Notes: generated by a model from the sequence alone, not told the origin. 64,000 bases of DNA from Sarcomyxa edulis (GCA_009761415.1 QUOL01000013.1:982501-1046500), one strand, 5' to 3'; positions 46,977 to 60,105 are shown, counted from the stretch's first letter. Translations and numbers: made by a program.

Positions 46977-47754
46977 AATCCCAATCCAGATTTGGACTGT
47001 ACGTACAGATTGAGCACTGGTTGACAACTTGTCGAGCACGGACATACTTGAATGCGTGTTCTAATTATAAATACAGCATGATTGGCTTTATTTTTGAGCG
47101 CCAAGATAAATCAACATGCCATAACTCCCGCCCAGGCGCCCAAGGCTTGCCGTTGCTGATCATGAGACTCCATTATCAACTCCCAATCCCGACATTGGAC
47201 GCGTCAAAACTTCACTGCGAAGTTTTGCCTATACAAGACGACGCAAGTGGAAGGATATTCAACTATTTACAGACTGTACAACATCCACCCGCTCCCATAT
47301 TCCCAAACAAAACTCTAACTGGCCACCATCAGAGTCATCGACAGTCCGTCCATGGGCTGTGCATCAAGTTATTCGACTTAGGGTTACTGCGCTGGAAGGT
47401 ATTCCATCTCATGAAACGACGGACAATATACCCCACATATGCTGCGATATGCGAACCAATACATAGGTCCTCTTCAGACGCGACTTTGCACGTCCTCCAG
47501 GTGGAATTCTGTCAATTGACGGAAGTCATCCCGACGGATAGCATCCTGATTTTACTTTCCAAGCAGGCAGACACGTTGTATATATGACAGATCCAAGATC
47601 ATTATCGATACTTCCTACTCTTCTTTGATTTCCACGGCCTGTCTGCCAAGCATATATAATGTTGCCTCAATAGGCTTCTGAGTTATTCGAGGTCCGTACT
47701 TCTTCGACCTTCATTCTGAGCTTTATTCAAACAACGAGCTCATATCAAGGCAAA
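46977..47754. other. Upstream region of member 2, duplicated at 49660-50038
   Basis: A plus-strand frame (47021-47587) is open for 188 codons but overlaps sequence that is part of a duplicated upstream segment. The matching frame at 49549-49860 aligns only in its last 60 codons. About 350 bp (47400-47754) is clearly related to 49680-50038, including CATCCCGACGG and GCATATATAATGTT. It is read as a promoter-bearing segmental duplication, not a gene. Confidence 0.55.
47653..47659 (+). promoter_or_regulatory. TATA box of four-helix member 2
   Basis: TATATAA in the context AAGCATATATAATGTT, about 100 bp before the ATG. The same context recurs upstream of member 3, supporting function. Confidence 0.6.
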
Positions 47755-48810
47755 ATGCCGTTTTTGCGGATTCCTCACAGCATCAGGCAGCGATTTGTCA
47801 CCCCGCAGCCTCCCTTGCCACTCATGTGGAATCGGATTATATGGATCACTCTACTTTTCATTTCTGCCAATGTCTCTGGATCTCTCGGTTTGAAGATCCT
47901 TGCCAAGTAAGTCCCCCTCTACTTATATTGATATGCAACTAATAACACTCGTGTTAAATAGACAGAACAGAGTGAAGGACCACATCAATCGTGATGTTCC
48001 AGATGGTTACAAAGTTGATATTGATTATTCAGGTGGGCGAGACGATATAAAGCACTGTACTCGTTCACTAACTCCCCCATTCAAAGATGTAAAAACGGCG
48101 ACAATTTGTCTTTTCATCACCAATCATCTTATGACATTCACGACATCTCATATTATCGTTGCGTTCATCGAAGATACTTTCCATGTTGTCCCCAAGTTTA
48201 TTCTTGGACGTATGAGAGTTGCGGATAAGCAAATCACGACCTTCCTGCTTCCCCACCAAGCAATCGCACTCGTAATTTCTACGATCTCGGTTGTTATACC
48301 CCTCATATTCCTCACATTCTTTGTTTTCACCCGCGAAGCCACTCTGGTGGTCAAATTCGACGGCGAAGTGGTCCCGGTAGACTCCATACAGTCTACCCTT
48401 GACCACCTCGGCTTTTCTCCGGTTTACAAGGATACTCAGTACAGTGAGCGCCTATGATTGTTCTGGCGCGCGTCATAGTCTAACGATGACCATTTTCTCC
48501 AGTTGCCATCGTTGCTGAATTTCCATGGGTGGGGGTAGCCCTTGCCATTCCATCCACCATCGTGACTTTTCTGGCTTGGCATAAGCATGCCAGGGCTCAG
48601 CGACGCGTACGTCGACATTCCTCCGTGCCACCCGTCGAAACTTTGGACAATCCTTCTGCCATCGAGTTAGAAGATAAGAGCCAACCAGCTGTATACGTCG
48701 AAAGTGTGAGTGGGATGGAAACCCACAACAACAGCACCATCCTGTTAGATCATCTTGGGACTGCTACTCTGAACATCAGGGAAGCTGGAGGTCATGACGA
48801 TTCAAGTTGA
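47755..48810 (+). CDS. Four-helix membrane protein family, member 2
   Basis: Exons 47755-47906, 47962-48032, 48087-48443 and 48503-48810 give 295 residues. Intron phases are 2, 1, 1 and exon 2 has the same length (71 nt) as in members 1 and 3. Helices are IIWITLLFISANVSGSLGLK, TICLFITNHLMTFTTSHIIV, AIALVISTISVVIPLIFLTF and EFPWVGVALAIPSTIVTFLA. Compared with member 1 it has a longer N-terminus (MPFLRIPHSIRQRFVTPQPP) and a longer charged tail (ARAQRRVRRHSSVPPVETLD). Members 2 and 3 are the closest pair; many stretches are identical, such as DHINRDVPDGY. This is the full-length reference for judging member 3. Function is unknown. Confidence 0.88.
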
Positions 48811-48929
48811 TGCTCTGTAAGTGTACCCTCACAATCTCTGACCAGACATTTTGCTTCGGACACTCTACTTTCCAATAGACATTTCTAATATTATATCTAT
48901 CTCCGTCACCGATAGTATTGAAACTGCCT

Positions 48930-49640
48930 CAAAGCTCTGCCTTGCTCCTTCGGTGGCACCAACTTACAGTCGGTCACGGTGTGACGCTATGCCACGTGCG
49001 TGTGATCGTGCATCCTCGATCCTCATTTTTGAGTTTCGAGTGATGAGTCTCGACAGCGAGAGGTCAAACATCGAGTATGCTATCTCATCTACAAGACAGA
49101 CACACCGAAAGCGATGCTACATACCCCTCTTATCCCTCTATGTGTCTGATTCGACCTTTTCCCGCGCACACCGATTCGATGTAACTCAGACACTCAGGCT
49201 GTCCGCCACCGGCGTTTGCGCGGGATCTATCGATTGAAGTGACGATAAACTCCTTGGAGAATCTCAAAAGAGCCGAAAGTACAAGGTCGACAAGAGATAT
49301 GGACTTGCGCAGTTAATGTTCATCATTGACAGAGGGTCTAGCACAGATCGAATCATCTCAGTGGTTCATGAAGTGGATGACCTTATTGTCTTAGCGAGTG
49401 CTCCATCAACTCTACAGATTCAAGAGGAACCGGTGGTGGTGATCTTGGAGAGTGCGCGGTTGCTATTCATGATTGTCTCAGAGGCTATGCACAAGCATGC
49501 AGAGAAAGCGGAAAATCCCAAAGTGAGCTGCTCTCAGTATGAAATCTTTTGAACAGTCAGGTTGATTACTCTCGAAAACGCGTTGTTGGCTACGAATCAG
49601 TCGCTCAACTCATCACAGCTCCGTCTCTGAGCTGTGCATC
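48930..49640 (+). pseudogene. Decayed partial copy of the BEACH gene 5' end
   Basis: This stretch aligns with about 52075-52850, the promoter and first exons of the BEACH gene. The ATG is kept at 49114 (atgctacatacccctcttat against atgctacgtaccctacttac), but the frame stops after 11 codons where the parent reads Arg-Ala-Arg. Further on, LESARLLFMIVSEAMHKHAE matches [20 protein letters not shown], and gttggctacgaatc recurs after the next intron. Several stops interrupt it. Near 49640 the similarity ends and that of the four-helix upstream segment begins, so the junction of a duplication lies there. Confidence 0.85.
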
Positions 49641-49659
49641 CAAAATAACCGGGTTCCCA

Positions 49660-50038
49660 ATCTTTGGACTGCGCCGGATACATTCTATCCCAATGTACCG
49701 ACGGACGATGCACGTTACTATTGGCCATAGTATGCATAGATCTTCTTTAGACGCGGCTTTGCGTGTCTTCCATGTAGAACCCCGTCAATTGACGACAATC
49801 ATCCCGACGGGTGGTATCCTGGTATCACTTGCTATGCAGGTAAGCACGTCAAATATATGACAGACTCAAGATCCTTATCAATACTTCCTACTTCTTTATT
49901 TTCCACGTTATAAGCTCTTCCAAGCATATATAATGTTCCTCGATAATTGGGTTTTCAGCATTTGTTCCCCACTCGAGGTCCGTACTACTCCGTCAACTCT
50001 CAATCTGAGCTCTGACAACGAGGCTGAAAATAGGTAGA
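49660..50038 (+). repeat. Duplicated upstream segment of the four-helix genes
   Basis: Related to 47400-47754, about 70-75 percent identical by eye, with shared TCAATTGACG, ATCCCGACGG, TATATGACAGA and AAGCATATATAATGTT. The TATA box lies at 49927-49933, about 110 bp before the ATG of member 3. Confidence 0.75.
49927..49933 (+). promoter_or_regulatory. TATA box of four-helix member 3
   Basis: TATATAA in the same context as upstream of member 2 (AAGCATATATAATGTT), about 106 bp before the ATG at 50039. Confidence 0.6.
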
Positions 50039-50854
50039 ATGCCGTTTCAATTACCACACCCTCCCTTGCCACTCATGTGGAATCGGATTATATGGATTAC
50101 TCTACTCCTGATTTCCACCACTATCTCTGCATCTCTCCCCGTGCAAGTACTTGCCAAGTAAGATGGCCTTCTGACCTACTTCGCTACGCAGTTGACGATA
50201 CTCATGCTCAATAGACAGATAACCATGAAAGACCACATCAATCGTGACGTCCCAGATGGCTACACGGTCGATATCAACTATTCAGGTGGGTGAGACGATA
50301 ACGATGATGTACCCATATACTTACCTAACCGTTGGAAGATGTCAAAATGGCCACGATCTGCTTGTTCATAACATACCCGCTCATGGCATTCACGGCATCT
50401 CATCTCATTCTTGGATTCATCGAAGACATGTTTCACATCATCCCAAATTTTATCCTTAGACGGCTGAGGGTCGCGGACAGACAAATCACGACTTTCCTAC
50501 TTCCCCACCAAGTAATCGCACTCGTAATCTCCACTATCTCGGTCACCATCCCCCTCACATTTCTCACAATCTTTGTTTTCACTCGCGAAGCCACTTTGGT
50601 GGTCAAATCGAACGGCCAAGTGGTTCCTGTGAATACGATACAGTCTACACTTGACGACCTCGGGTTCTCAGCGGCTTACAAGGATACTCAGTACAGTGAG
50701 CAGCATATGATCGTTCCGGAGCGCATCGCAGTCTGATTATCAGCATGTCTTTGTAGTTGCTATTGTCGCCGAAGTTCCATGGGTAGGGGTGATCTTTGCG
50801 ATCCCATCGACCATAGTGACTCTCATGGCTTGGCATAAGCATTCCAGGGCTTAG
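50039..50854 (+). CDS. Four-helix membrane protein family, member 3, truncated by a nonsense codon
   Basis: Exons 50039-50157, 50215-50285, 50339-50695 and 50757-50854 give 214 residues, with phases and exon 2-3 lengths identical to member 2. Helices are IIWITLLLISTTISASLPVQ, TICLFITYPLMAFTASHLIL, VIALVISTISVTIPLTFLTI and EVPWVGVIFAIPSTIVTLMA. The frame stops right after the fourth helix at HKHSRA followed by TAG, exactly where member 2 has CAG (HKHARAQ). The next 42 codons remain open and similar to member 2 (VPPVEILANASAIELKDKNQ) up to a TGA at 50981. The four-helix core is complete, so the protein may still work without its tail. This is either a recent loss or a tail-less variant. Confidence 0.85.
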
Positions 50855-51332
50855 CGACGCGTACGTCAACAATCCACGGTGCCACCTGTCGAAATATTGG
50901 CTAATGCTTCCGCTATCGAGTTAAAAGATAAGAATCAGCCCAAAGATTACATCGAAAGTGTGAGTGGGTTGGAAACATATTGAAGCGCTAGTGTGTTAGC
51001 ACGAGGTTAGGATTGCTACTCGGCAGTCGGCGGAGTGGTAGTATTGTATACCTGAAAAGAGATATACGAATCGAACTAGATCGAACTGGTCAGGACAATA
51101 GTGCCAAATAGGTCAAAGCTACTAGTATTCAAAGCGACGCGACTCGCGCGTAACCTTTGTTTTTCAACCTTGTTTCAACCTTAAGCTTGTTTCGACGACA
51201 ACGTTAACGTTCAAATTTGCTCTACTTGCATTCAAATTTCACCCGAGATCTTTTCCAACGGGACTTCATACGCACTCCCGCAATTCTTCGACACTACTTC
51301 TTCCAAACTCACTCGCGGCACTCTTTGTCCAA
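50855..51332. other. Remnant tail of member 3 and intergenic DNA
   Basis: 50855-50980 is the untranslated continuation of the member 3 tail, still in frame. The remainder holds no supported gene and should contain the promoter of the small gene at 51333. Confidence 0.6.
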
Positions 51333-51839
51333 ATGAACTTCAGCAGACGCAATGTACGAGGCTCAGGGTGGCACAAAAAGGGGTATCGTGATCACGGGAA
51401 TATGTGGATCAACGTCCGCCGTGGGTCATACGGACATACGCGCGGAATGGATGTGAACGAGAATATCACTATCGCTGACTTTTGGAGTCAGGTCGTGAGT
51501 AAGTGTTCGGTTTTGTTATTTCCTTTCAAGAAGGAGAATTCTAATGCTATTAGCAGGGTCAATTCAGATGGAGGATGGCTTCCCCATTCCCGAGACCTGG
51601 TCGTTCGAACTTTCGTCAAATAAACGGCCGATCGAGCCTACTGACGATCCCATCACTGCGCTTTTCGACGGTGGAGAGAACGTCTACGTCAAAGTGAGTC
51701 ATTATATCGTGCAGCTCGCTTTTCTCTCAGTAACGACGCGTTGGTACATTCTTAGATTTATGATGAGGATGGTCTGGAACGCGTGTTTGACTTCGGGTCT
51801 GATACCTGGGAGTACTACACTCCCGGGAGGCGCTCATGA
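51333..51839 (+). CDS. Small hypothetical protein
   Basis: Three exons give about 125 residues: exon 1 from 51333 (MNFSRRNVRGSGWHKKGYRD), exon 2 from about 51557 (SIQMEDGFPIPETWSFELSS), and exon 3 from about 51755 to 51839 (IYDEDGLERVFDFGSDTWEY). Both introns have GT...AG ends and keep phase. The N-terminus is basic and Gly-rich, the rest acidic with several aromatic residues. There is no signal peptide or membrane helix. I do not recognise it. It sits between member 3 of the four-helix family and the BEACH gene. Confidence 0.6.
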
Positions 51840-52250
51840 GACCCTAATTCTGTATGGGCCAATCTTCCAGGACTAAAGCCACATTTTCTTTGTTTTCCTG
51901 CTCGCTCCCATTATTCCCTTGATAATGATCCTCTGACCAGACAGTCTGCTTCACATCTTTTGCTTGATAAATCGATACAATCTTAATTTCACGCGTATAT
52001 TCGATAGCGACTGAAGTTGCGCAAAGCTCCATCTCACCCAAACCCACCCTCAGTCATACTCAGTGGCCACGGGCCATGTGGAGCCGTTGTGACGGAATTG
52101 GAGGTGACAGTGTGACGTTATGCCACGCGCTTGTGATCGTCACACTCGATCTCGTCACGGTTGCCTCAGATTTATTTGAGGTTCGACAGCGAGAGGTTGA
52201 CCCTCGAGTATGATATCTTCTTTCCGCAACAATTAGACGCCTAGACAACG
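51840..52250. other. Promoter region of the BEACH gene
   Basis: No gene. From about 52075 it is related to the duplicated fragment at 48930, sharing GTGACGTTATGCCACG and GACAGCGAGAGGT. Confidence 0.5.
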
Positions 52251-55200
52251 ATGCTACGTACCCTACTTACTCCTCTACGTGCCCGATTCGACCTATCTCC
52301 TCGCACACCGAGCTTCACCACTCCAACACCGTCCGTTCCGGACGATGATCTTGCTCCTGAAGACTTTGCGCGGGATGTGTTGATTGAATTGATGAGGAAT
52401 TCCGTGGAGAATCTCAAGGTTGCTGAAAGCTCAAGATCTAAAACAGAGGCAAGAGGAAGAACTTACTCACAGCGAACTTCATCACTGACACTGGTCTGCG
52501 AAGATTCTGGCCGAGATACAAAGAATAATGTTGCAGGACGGGTGCACTAAGGATGTGTTCCGCGAACTGGATGGCTTCCTAGTCTTAATGAGCGTTCTAT
52601 CGACCATACAAAGCCAACAGGGTCCAGTGGTGGAGCCAGAAGAACAGGTTCTGTCAGAGGTTTTGGAGAGTACGCGGTTGGTATTCATGATTGTCTCTGA
52701 TGCCATGCACAAGCACCGAGAGAATGCGGAGTACTTCAAAGTGAGTCGTCGTTTCTTTCGACTTTCTCGGAACGTCAGATTGATAGCTCTGTAAGACGCG
52801 TGTTGGCTACGAATCTCTTACTCAAGCTGTGCGTCCTCTGATTGCAGATTCAAAAACCACCGACGAAACGATGGGCTTTATCCTCTCCCTTGCTCTTCGT
52901 GACTTTTCTGTCTCCGGTATCTTCGTTGCTTTACGCAGTGCTCAGACCACAGACGACGCCGAGGCTAAGATTGGCGAGTTCCATCCCCGATTGGGGCTTA
53001 TTCGTCAATCTGGTGCTATTCTGTTACTTTGGAATCTTGTGCCCCAACTATCTTCCTCTCCAATGCGTTATGGAGCACTAAAACTCTTCGACCAACTCTC
53101 ACGTCGCAACCACAGAAATCAAGCCGTCCTAAGCACTCTAGGACTAGTAAAGTCAATCTTCGATTGGTATTATCTTAGGAAGGAGATCGAGCCGAAAGAA
53201 CGTCAAGCATTGCAAAGACTCTTACGTCGGCTTCTAGATATGGGAGCAACCACTCGGGAGGCCAGACGGATTTTTCAGACTGCAGTAAAGGAGGATGAGA
53301 CATTGGATACGGAAGTGTTAGAGATCATTCGTGCCGCTATTCGTGCTCGATGGCCCGAACATTTTTCCCTGGAGGGTCAAGCGGCACTGGTTCTTACAGA
53401 CGAGAATATGAAAGGGCTTCCTTTCGCAGGTTTCACATTCATGGTGAAGATTTACACGCTTAACGCTCTGAAGCCGAATGCAATATTGACTTGATTTCCC
53501 TCATAGACATGGGTTTGGTTGGAGAAATTACCGGCTCTTGACACATCTCAGGACATCTTTACGGTTCGATTATCTTCGCGTTCGCTCCTAACTTTGGGAG
53601 TTCGCCACGATGGGAAGATCTGGTTATCTACTACTGCAAATCGCGACATCGCTGTATTTCCGAAGTCTAGTATAACTAAAGGACATTGGACGCATATAGT
53701 TCTGGTGCACTATCCTCACAGGGCATCTAATCCCACAATACGTGAGTCTTCCTTGAACGCTGCGCATCATGGATCATCCTTATATTCTACCCAGGTCTCT
53801 TTATTGACGGTGTCTTGAATGATGTTCTGAATTGGAACTATCCCAAACCTGAGAATGTTCCTCAAGTAGGAAACTACATATTAGGAGCCGATTCCAAGGT
53901 ACAAGCAGGGTGGTGTATGGCATCGTCGTACTTCATCTCTGTCCCACTAGGTAAGCAGTCTCATCCTCCCTCATGTGACTCTGTTCATCATGTTTGTCTC
54001 TCAAGGTGATGATCTGCCGCGACTTGTTCACCATCTATCTCCTCGATATAATGGAAATTTTCAAGACCCCAATTTAGTCAAATTCCTGACTTATGAAGCC
54101 TCTACCTCCTTAAACATGTTCTTATCCACAGTTGCTGCCAAAAACTCCGCTCCTGCTGAATTATCGCCCCTCATGAAAGCTGTCAGAGACGGCCTACCTA
54201 TCCACGAGTCATCTATTGTCTTTTCTATCTCTCCTCTTGGTTGTTCCGAGTCAGGAGAAACGAATAGCGTCACTTCCAGTAGTCTCGTGCGGAATCAGGC
54301 TCGTAATCTTAAGGTAGAAGGAGACGTATTTGTCGTCAAGGCTGGAACACTAGATATCGCTCTCTGGAAGATCGGGGGCGCTGCAGTAGCGCTGCGATTG
54401 GTTCAAATAGCGAACGTGAGTACTCGTTCACTGTTATGATGTGAATTCTCACCTTTGACTTAATGCTTTGATAGACTCCGCATGAGATCTCTCGATCTTT
54501 GGGTGTTCTGACAGACGGGCTAAGGAATAGTTGGCAAAATTCCGAAGACATGGAGCGGCTCCGTAAGTCTCAAATACTGATCACCTTTGTGCCATCGTCT
54601 GACTTTGTTGTCCCTTCGTTAGGTGGATACGAAATACTTGCGGGTATATTGCGCGGAAAGAGCCAGATGATCAACATGACCGGCTTTGAGACGTTATTTG
54701 AATTTCTCGGCTTGAACTTCCGGTCTCCAGAGTAGGCAGCACGCCCCTTCGACGTTCTTAACGCTAACTGCTCGTTTCAGACAGTCTACCATAGTGAATA
54801 CGGTTGCCTATCGAGCCATCGCGCTTGATTTCGAACTATGGTCACGAACGCGTAAAGAAATTCAGCGCGTTCACTTGGAGCACTTCACTACCATTCTACA
54901 CACCAGCCGATTCAAGAAGTTTAACATCAAGCAAAGGTCTTCGAAGATGAATTTCGTTCGGAAACTTCTGTTTGCATTACAGACAGATTGGTATCAACAT
55001 GATACCATACCCTTCGTAGTGGAAGCACTCAAAATTTCGGCTCAAGCGAATTTCTCGAAGGACGACGCCATAAAGCCTATCGTGTCATACCTAGCTGCCA
55101 ACTTACAAGAAGGTAGGAGAATGTGTGCATATGACCTCGATAATAATCCTGATTCTCACCTTTGTTCGCTCTAGCTCCTGCAGAAGCTGGTTCCCCTCAT

Positions 55201-58200
55201 TCCATAATCTCGCGTATCGATTACAGGGATCCTCGAGAAAAAGCGGAACAAGTTTTAGAGAATCTCATTTCACTCTTGTCCACTCCCGCCTTCTACACAA
55301 AATTCACAGGGACGCTTCCTCTCACTCGTATTTGCCTTCTTTTGCTTGGTGACCGACCTTCGCCGGTAGTCGCTACCCAAATCCTTATATTAATCGGCCT
55401 CAGTATGAATCTGTCCCCGGCTTTCAGCAGAAAGTTCGAATTGGTCAGCGGATGGAGCTTGTTGAAAGCAGTACTCCCGTACGCCTGGGATCCCAACGTC
55501 AATGAAGCTGCGTTTGATGTCCTCTTGGGGCGCGTTGGTATTGACAGGAAGGCTGCTTCTCACGGAAACCCAACTATCGTGTGCCCACATATCGTTCCGG
55601 CTATATTTAGCGCTTTGCACAAAGGCCTGGAAGCCGTTGCGAAAAACTCCGAAATATACGATGCTTCAGAAGGTGGCATATCTTGTATCGCTCGTTGATG
55701 CTGTTACTGATTCGGTCTGTTTGTTCGTAAGCATCATCGCAGATCTCTTGGGGAACTGAATCTACTATGGAGGTATTGGTAGAAGAACTGATGGACCTCC
55801 ATGCGTCAAGTGCCACTTTCCGACAAGTCTTCAAGTCCCAACAGACTACGCAGCTCTTCGTCAATGCATACAAGTCTTTTGTTTCCAAATTCACACCATC
55901 TTTAGATGTAAACCAGCGTGTCGCCCGGATTCTAGAGAAGATCACACACTTCGGCTTGGCTCTAGCTCTCGACAACGCCGTTGCTGGCTCCCAAAAACGC
56001 GAGGTACCTACAACAATGCAGTTTGTCTACCTCTGAAAGCTTATCGATGTCTAGATCCTAGATATCCTGCAAGCTGCTGAAGCAATTCTCAGTCCTTCAG
56101 CCGAAAGGACGACTATTGACCCTAGCTTGGTCGCAGATACTCGAACAGTCCGGGAACGTATCGCGTCGGCTCGATTCAGCATGCAAGTCGGTGAACGGAC
56201 TGTCCTCAAAACTATCAATCGCATGCATGAATGGCGAAAAACGATCCAGAGTTCTGAACGGAAACGATTACGAAAAAATGTCCTTGACTTGTGAGTTTCG
56301 GCTTTACAGAGTATGCGGGTACACTCATATTTCATGAAGACGAGAAAACCGTCGCCAGATCTCTCGACTGCAGGAATGGACCCTCTTGTTAACGTCTGAA
56401 CGCGGCCTATGGCCTCATCCGATAACGAGACGTCTGTGGCGACTAGACGAAACTGAAGGACCCCATCGAATACGGTTCGTAACGGTGCTATCCTTTTTGT
56501 GTGGTGTCTAATCATGAATCTCACAGAAAAAAATTGGAACCGCAGAATGACAAAGCTCTCAGTACGAGAGTGGACGGGAATGTGCATACACGCGATATTC
56601 AAGTACCTGATGATGTTCAGTCCGTCTTGCAGCTTGAAGTGCCGCCTTGGGCTGAAGCAGAAGCTTATGAGATCTCTGCCACGGATATGGAAGGTTAGCC
56701 GATCAACTCCTGCTGCGCCTCCATCGAAAATTTCCTGATATATGGTCATAGACCGCCAGTTAGCAGAGGAAGTTGCTGATGATAAGCACCGACGTGTTCG
56801 ACACGAACTGGAGCCTGGCGACGTCATTGAGGCTGTCAGCACAGTGGCGCGTGTCGCAGGCGTTGATTCGTCTCGTAAGCCTGTTCAAGCATCAATTCTA
56901 GAGAATTGAATTGAAATGCTTTCTTCAGCCGGGCTTCTCATATTTGGACGAACTCATTTGTACATGCTAGACGGTCTTGTTGAGAACGATGACGGCGAAG
57001 TCATCGACGCACATGATGCTCCTAAACGACTGTTCTTTGTTCCTGGGAGCATTGTTGAATTGGACGGCCCTCAAAGAGCCCAGCGGTGGTAAGCTTATTT
57101 CTCAAACGAATTTCTCTCCGAATATACATGGTGATCTGACCCGAATCCAGGACCCATGATCAAATAGCGAATTTTAGCGACAAGACTTTCCTGTTTCGCG
57201 ATGTCGCGTAAGACTCAATGTTTCAATATGTTCATTCTGGGTCCACTGAGGAGCTGTTCTATCCAGGCTAGAAATCTACTTCAAGGATAGCCGTTCTCTG
57301 CTTATGGTTTTCTTGGATAGAGAGCGTCGTCTTGAGACGTTTCACAGACTCTCTGGCATCGTTAGTCGGAACTCTTCCGAGAATTTGACACCAGGTATTC
57401 TGAAGACACCATTGTTCGGTAAAGTCAGTGCGAGAGTGCTTTCGGGATTCCGAATGGACGAATTGGCTACAGCACAACGCAAATGGCAGGCTAGAGAAAT
57501 CAGCAACGTATGTTTTCTTGTCATAGGTGCTGAAAATAGACTAAGTTTCCCCCAGTTCACATATCTAAGCATCATCAATCAACTATCCGGACGAACACCC
57601 AGTGACGCCACTCAGTATCCAGTCTTTCGTAAGTTTGATCTTGGTTTAATCTTGGTCAAGTACTGACTACTTTGCCTCGCTATCTAGCCTGGGTATTGAA
57701 AGATTATACTTCGAAAGATCTGGACTTGACGTCGCCTGAGTCTTACAGAGAGTAAATGAAGCCAACGACATTATGCACGAATTTCTCCGTATCTAACCCC
57801 TCTTTCTAGCCTGACCAAACCAATGGGTGCTCTGACTGCTGCTCGTCGAGAGGCCGCAGAGACTCGCTATGTAAATCTCGAGAGCGTTGGAGAGAAACCG
57901 TTTCATTATGGGACACATTTCAGTTCGTCTATGACGGTCTGTCACTTCTTGATTAGGTAGTCTCCCTTTCAATCAAATCAAGTCACTTGCTAATCAAATT
58001 CCCATCAAGAATGGCTCCATTCACTAGCATGTTCAAAACCCTGCAGGTGTGTATCTCTCGAGCACATCCATACGCTGGACTCTAACATGTAAACATAAAT
58101 CAGGGTGGAGATTGGGATCTACCTGATCGACTATTCAGGCGAGTCAAGTGATTCTGACGCTTGCACCGTCACTAATAAACTCTTTAGTGACATTCCAAGA

Positions 58201-60105
58201 GCTTATGATTCTGCCGCTGTCGATGTTCGCGGAGATGTCAGGGAACTTATCCCTGAATTTTTCACATGTCCAGAGTGAGTCTCTGTTGTTAGTCTCTTGT
58301 TTCGATATTTCATTATGTCCAGGTTCCTCGAAAACTCTGCCAATATCGATTTCGGTGTCCAACAGAATACAGGAGAAAGAATCCACGATGTTAAGTTACC
58401 TCCCTGGGCGAAAGAAGACCCTCTCCTCTTTATCATTCTAAATCGGCGGGTGAGTTCCGAATGCTACCTCCCTCGTGACGTTCTCCTCAGCCAACCTTGC
58501 ATGTAAATAGGCACTTGAGAGTCGTCATGTCAGCGAGAATCTCCCTGCGTGGATCGACCTTATCTGGGGTTGCAAGCAACGAGATCCAGCGTCTCTGAAT
58601 GTATTTCATCCTTTGAGCTACGAGGGATCTATCGGTATGCTTGTCTTCCTACAGTTTCTAGTCTCGGACTGTTCTCATAAGCATGTAGATCTTGACTCTA
58701 TCACCGATGAACTCGAACGCGAGGCGACCGTTGGCATCATTCACAATTGTGAGCGATTTATTTGCTATGCACGTTCGTCTCGTTAATTGTCATGCGGTTT
58801 TCAGTCGGACAGACCCCAAGGAAGCTGTTTCACGCACCTCATCCGGAACGATATGAGCATGGCTTGCAGACTCTCCCGCTTGGCACTCTTCATGGGATCG
58901 AGGAGGATGCGCACTTACTGGTACAGGAAGGCCGACCTTTGAAAGGTACAAATTCACGTCTTTCCTCGTATCTACCATACTCATTGTATCGCAAAGATTT
59001 GGGTTCGGACGTCCCAGTCCGTGAACTCGTACTGGACATGATCAGCGAACGGATCATCCCTTGTCCGGAAGGCGTGATATGTGTTCCATCTCATCCTCAC
59101 GAGCAAATAGAATGGGGTTCGAACCAGACTGGTTGTGGAGAGTTGCGGGCTGTGGTAGATCATAAGGTGACTACTTTCATTATGTCTGTTGTCATCCCTC
59201 GATCCGATGTCTAAATTGTTTTGTACCGAACAGGTGGTGCAAGTGATCGAAAGCGCGTTCTGCACTTGTGCCGCGTTTGCAGATAACGACAATCTCGTCA
59301 CTGGTTCCAGCGATCATACGGTACGCCTATGGAAAGTTACTCGAGGTGGATATCAGAATGGCACGTCCGGCACTCCGATTACCAACCGTGATATATTACA
59401 TATCACCCTTTCTCATATCATGCGAGTCCATACGGAGAAAGTAGTCAGCGTAACAGCTTCAAGAGCTTGGTCACTTGTGCTCAGCGGGTCAGCGGATGGG
59501 AGCGCAGCGTTGTGGGATCTAAACAGAGGTGTATACATCAGGTCTATCTGGCACAGTGGCGATGCGGAATCGCCTGTCCACTTGGTTGCCATCAATGAAA
59601 GCACTGTGAGCTAAAACTACAATTCTCTAAAGACTAAAGCTGATCTCCCTGTCTTTCTAGGGATATATTGCAACCTGCTCGAAGACCAAACTATGTCTGC
59701 ATACGATCAATGCACGGCCTATGGCTACGCTGGACCTCACGTCTTCGTCGCTTTCACATCAAATCACATCTTTGGCATTCCATGAACGCGAGTATTCTCA
59801 TATGGGCGTTCTAGCTACAGGAGGGCAGGATGGCACAATCACGCTGAGAACGTGGAGCACCGATGGGACCCCCAAAGGTGAAAAGGCACAATGGGAGTTC
59901 CTCACCATCAGAACTATGAAGGTGAGAACAGGCAGAGGAGCCGTCCGGCCGCCTGCGGTGACAGCTCTGAAATTCCTGGGGTCAGTGCTCACTTTGAACT
60001 AACGTCTTCCCTTCTCGAACTGACCGGTGCGTTTGCATGTCTAGGGAGAGCCTTTGTCACGGGGAGGAGACTGGAAAGTCCTTCTTATGGAGTCTTCCGG
60101 ATTGA
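52251..60105 (+). CDS. Large PH-BEACH-WD40 protein (Bph1/LYST/neurobeachin family)
   Basis: Around 30 exons, about 2000 residues, starting [20 protein letters not shown]. Order: N-terminal helical region (52800-53380); ConA-like lectin segment (53400-53830: [29 protein letters not shown]); long armadillo-like region to about 56700; PH-like domain (56850-57250: [15 protein letters not shown]); BEACH domain (57350-58830: [69 protein letters not shown]); and C-terminal WD40 repeats (59250-60105: [26 protein letters not shown]). BEACH proteins act in vesicle trafficking, lysosome or vacuole biology and membrane fusion/fission. Apparent frame breaks near 55680 and 56300 vanish when introns 55680-55738 and the one ending at about 56338 are used, so the gene appears intact. 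A decayed copy of its 5' end lies at 48930. Confidence 0.92.

Noticed and set aside
47021..47587. 188-codon open frame as a gene between four-helix members
   Set aside because: Only the last 60 codons have a counterpart at 49549-49860, within a duplicated promoter segment; there is no domain and the rest is not conserved.
55600..56340. Apparent frameshifts in the BEACH gene
   Set aside because: Introns at 55680-55738 and ending at about 56338 restore the frame and give family-typical sequence, so the gene is not a pseudogene.
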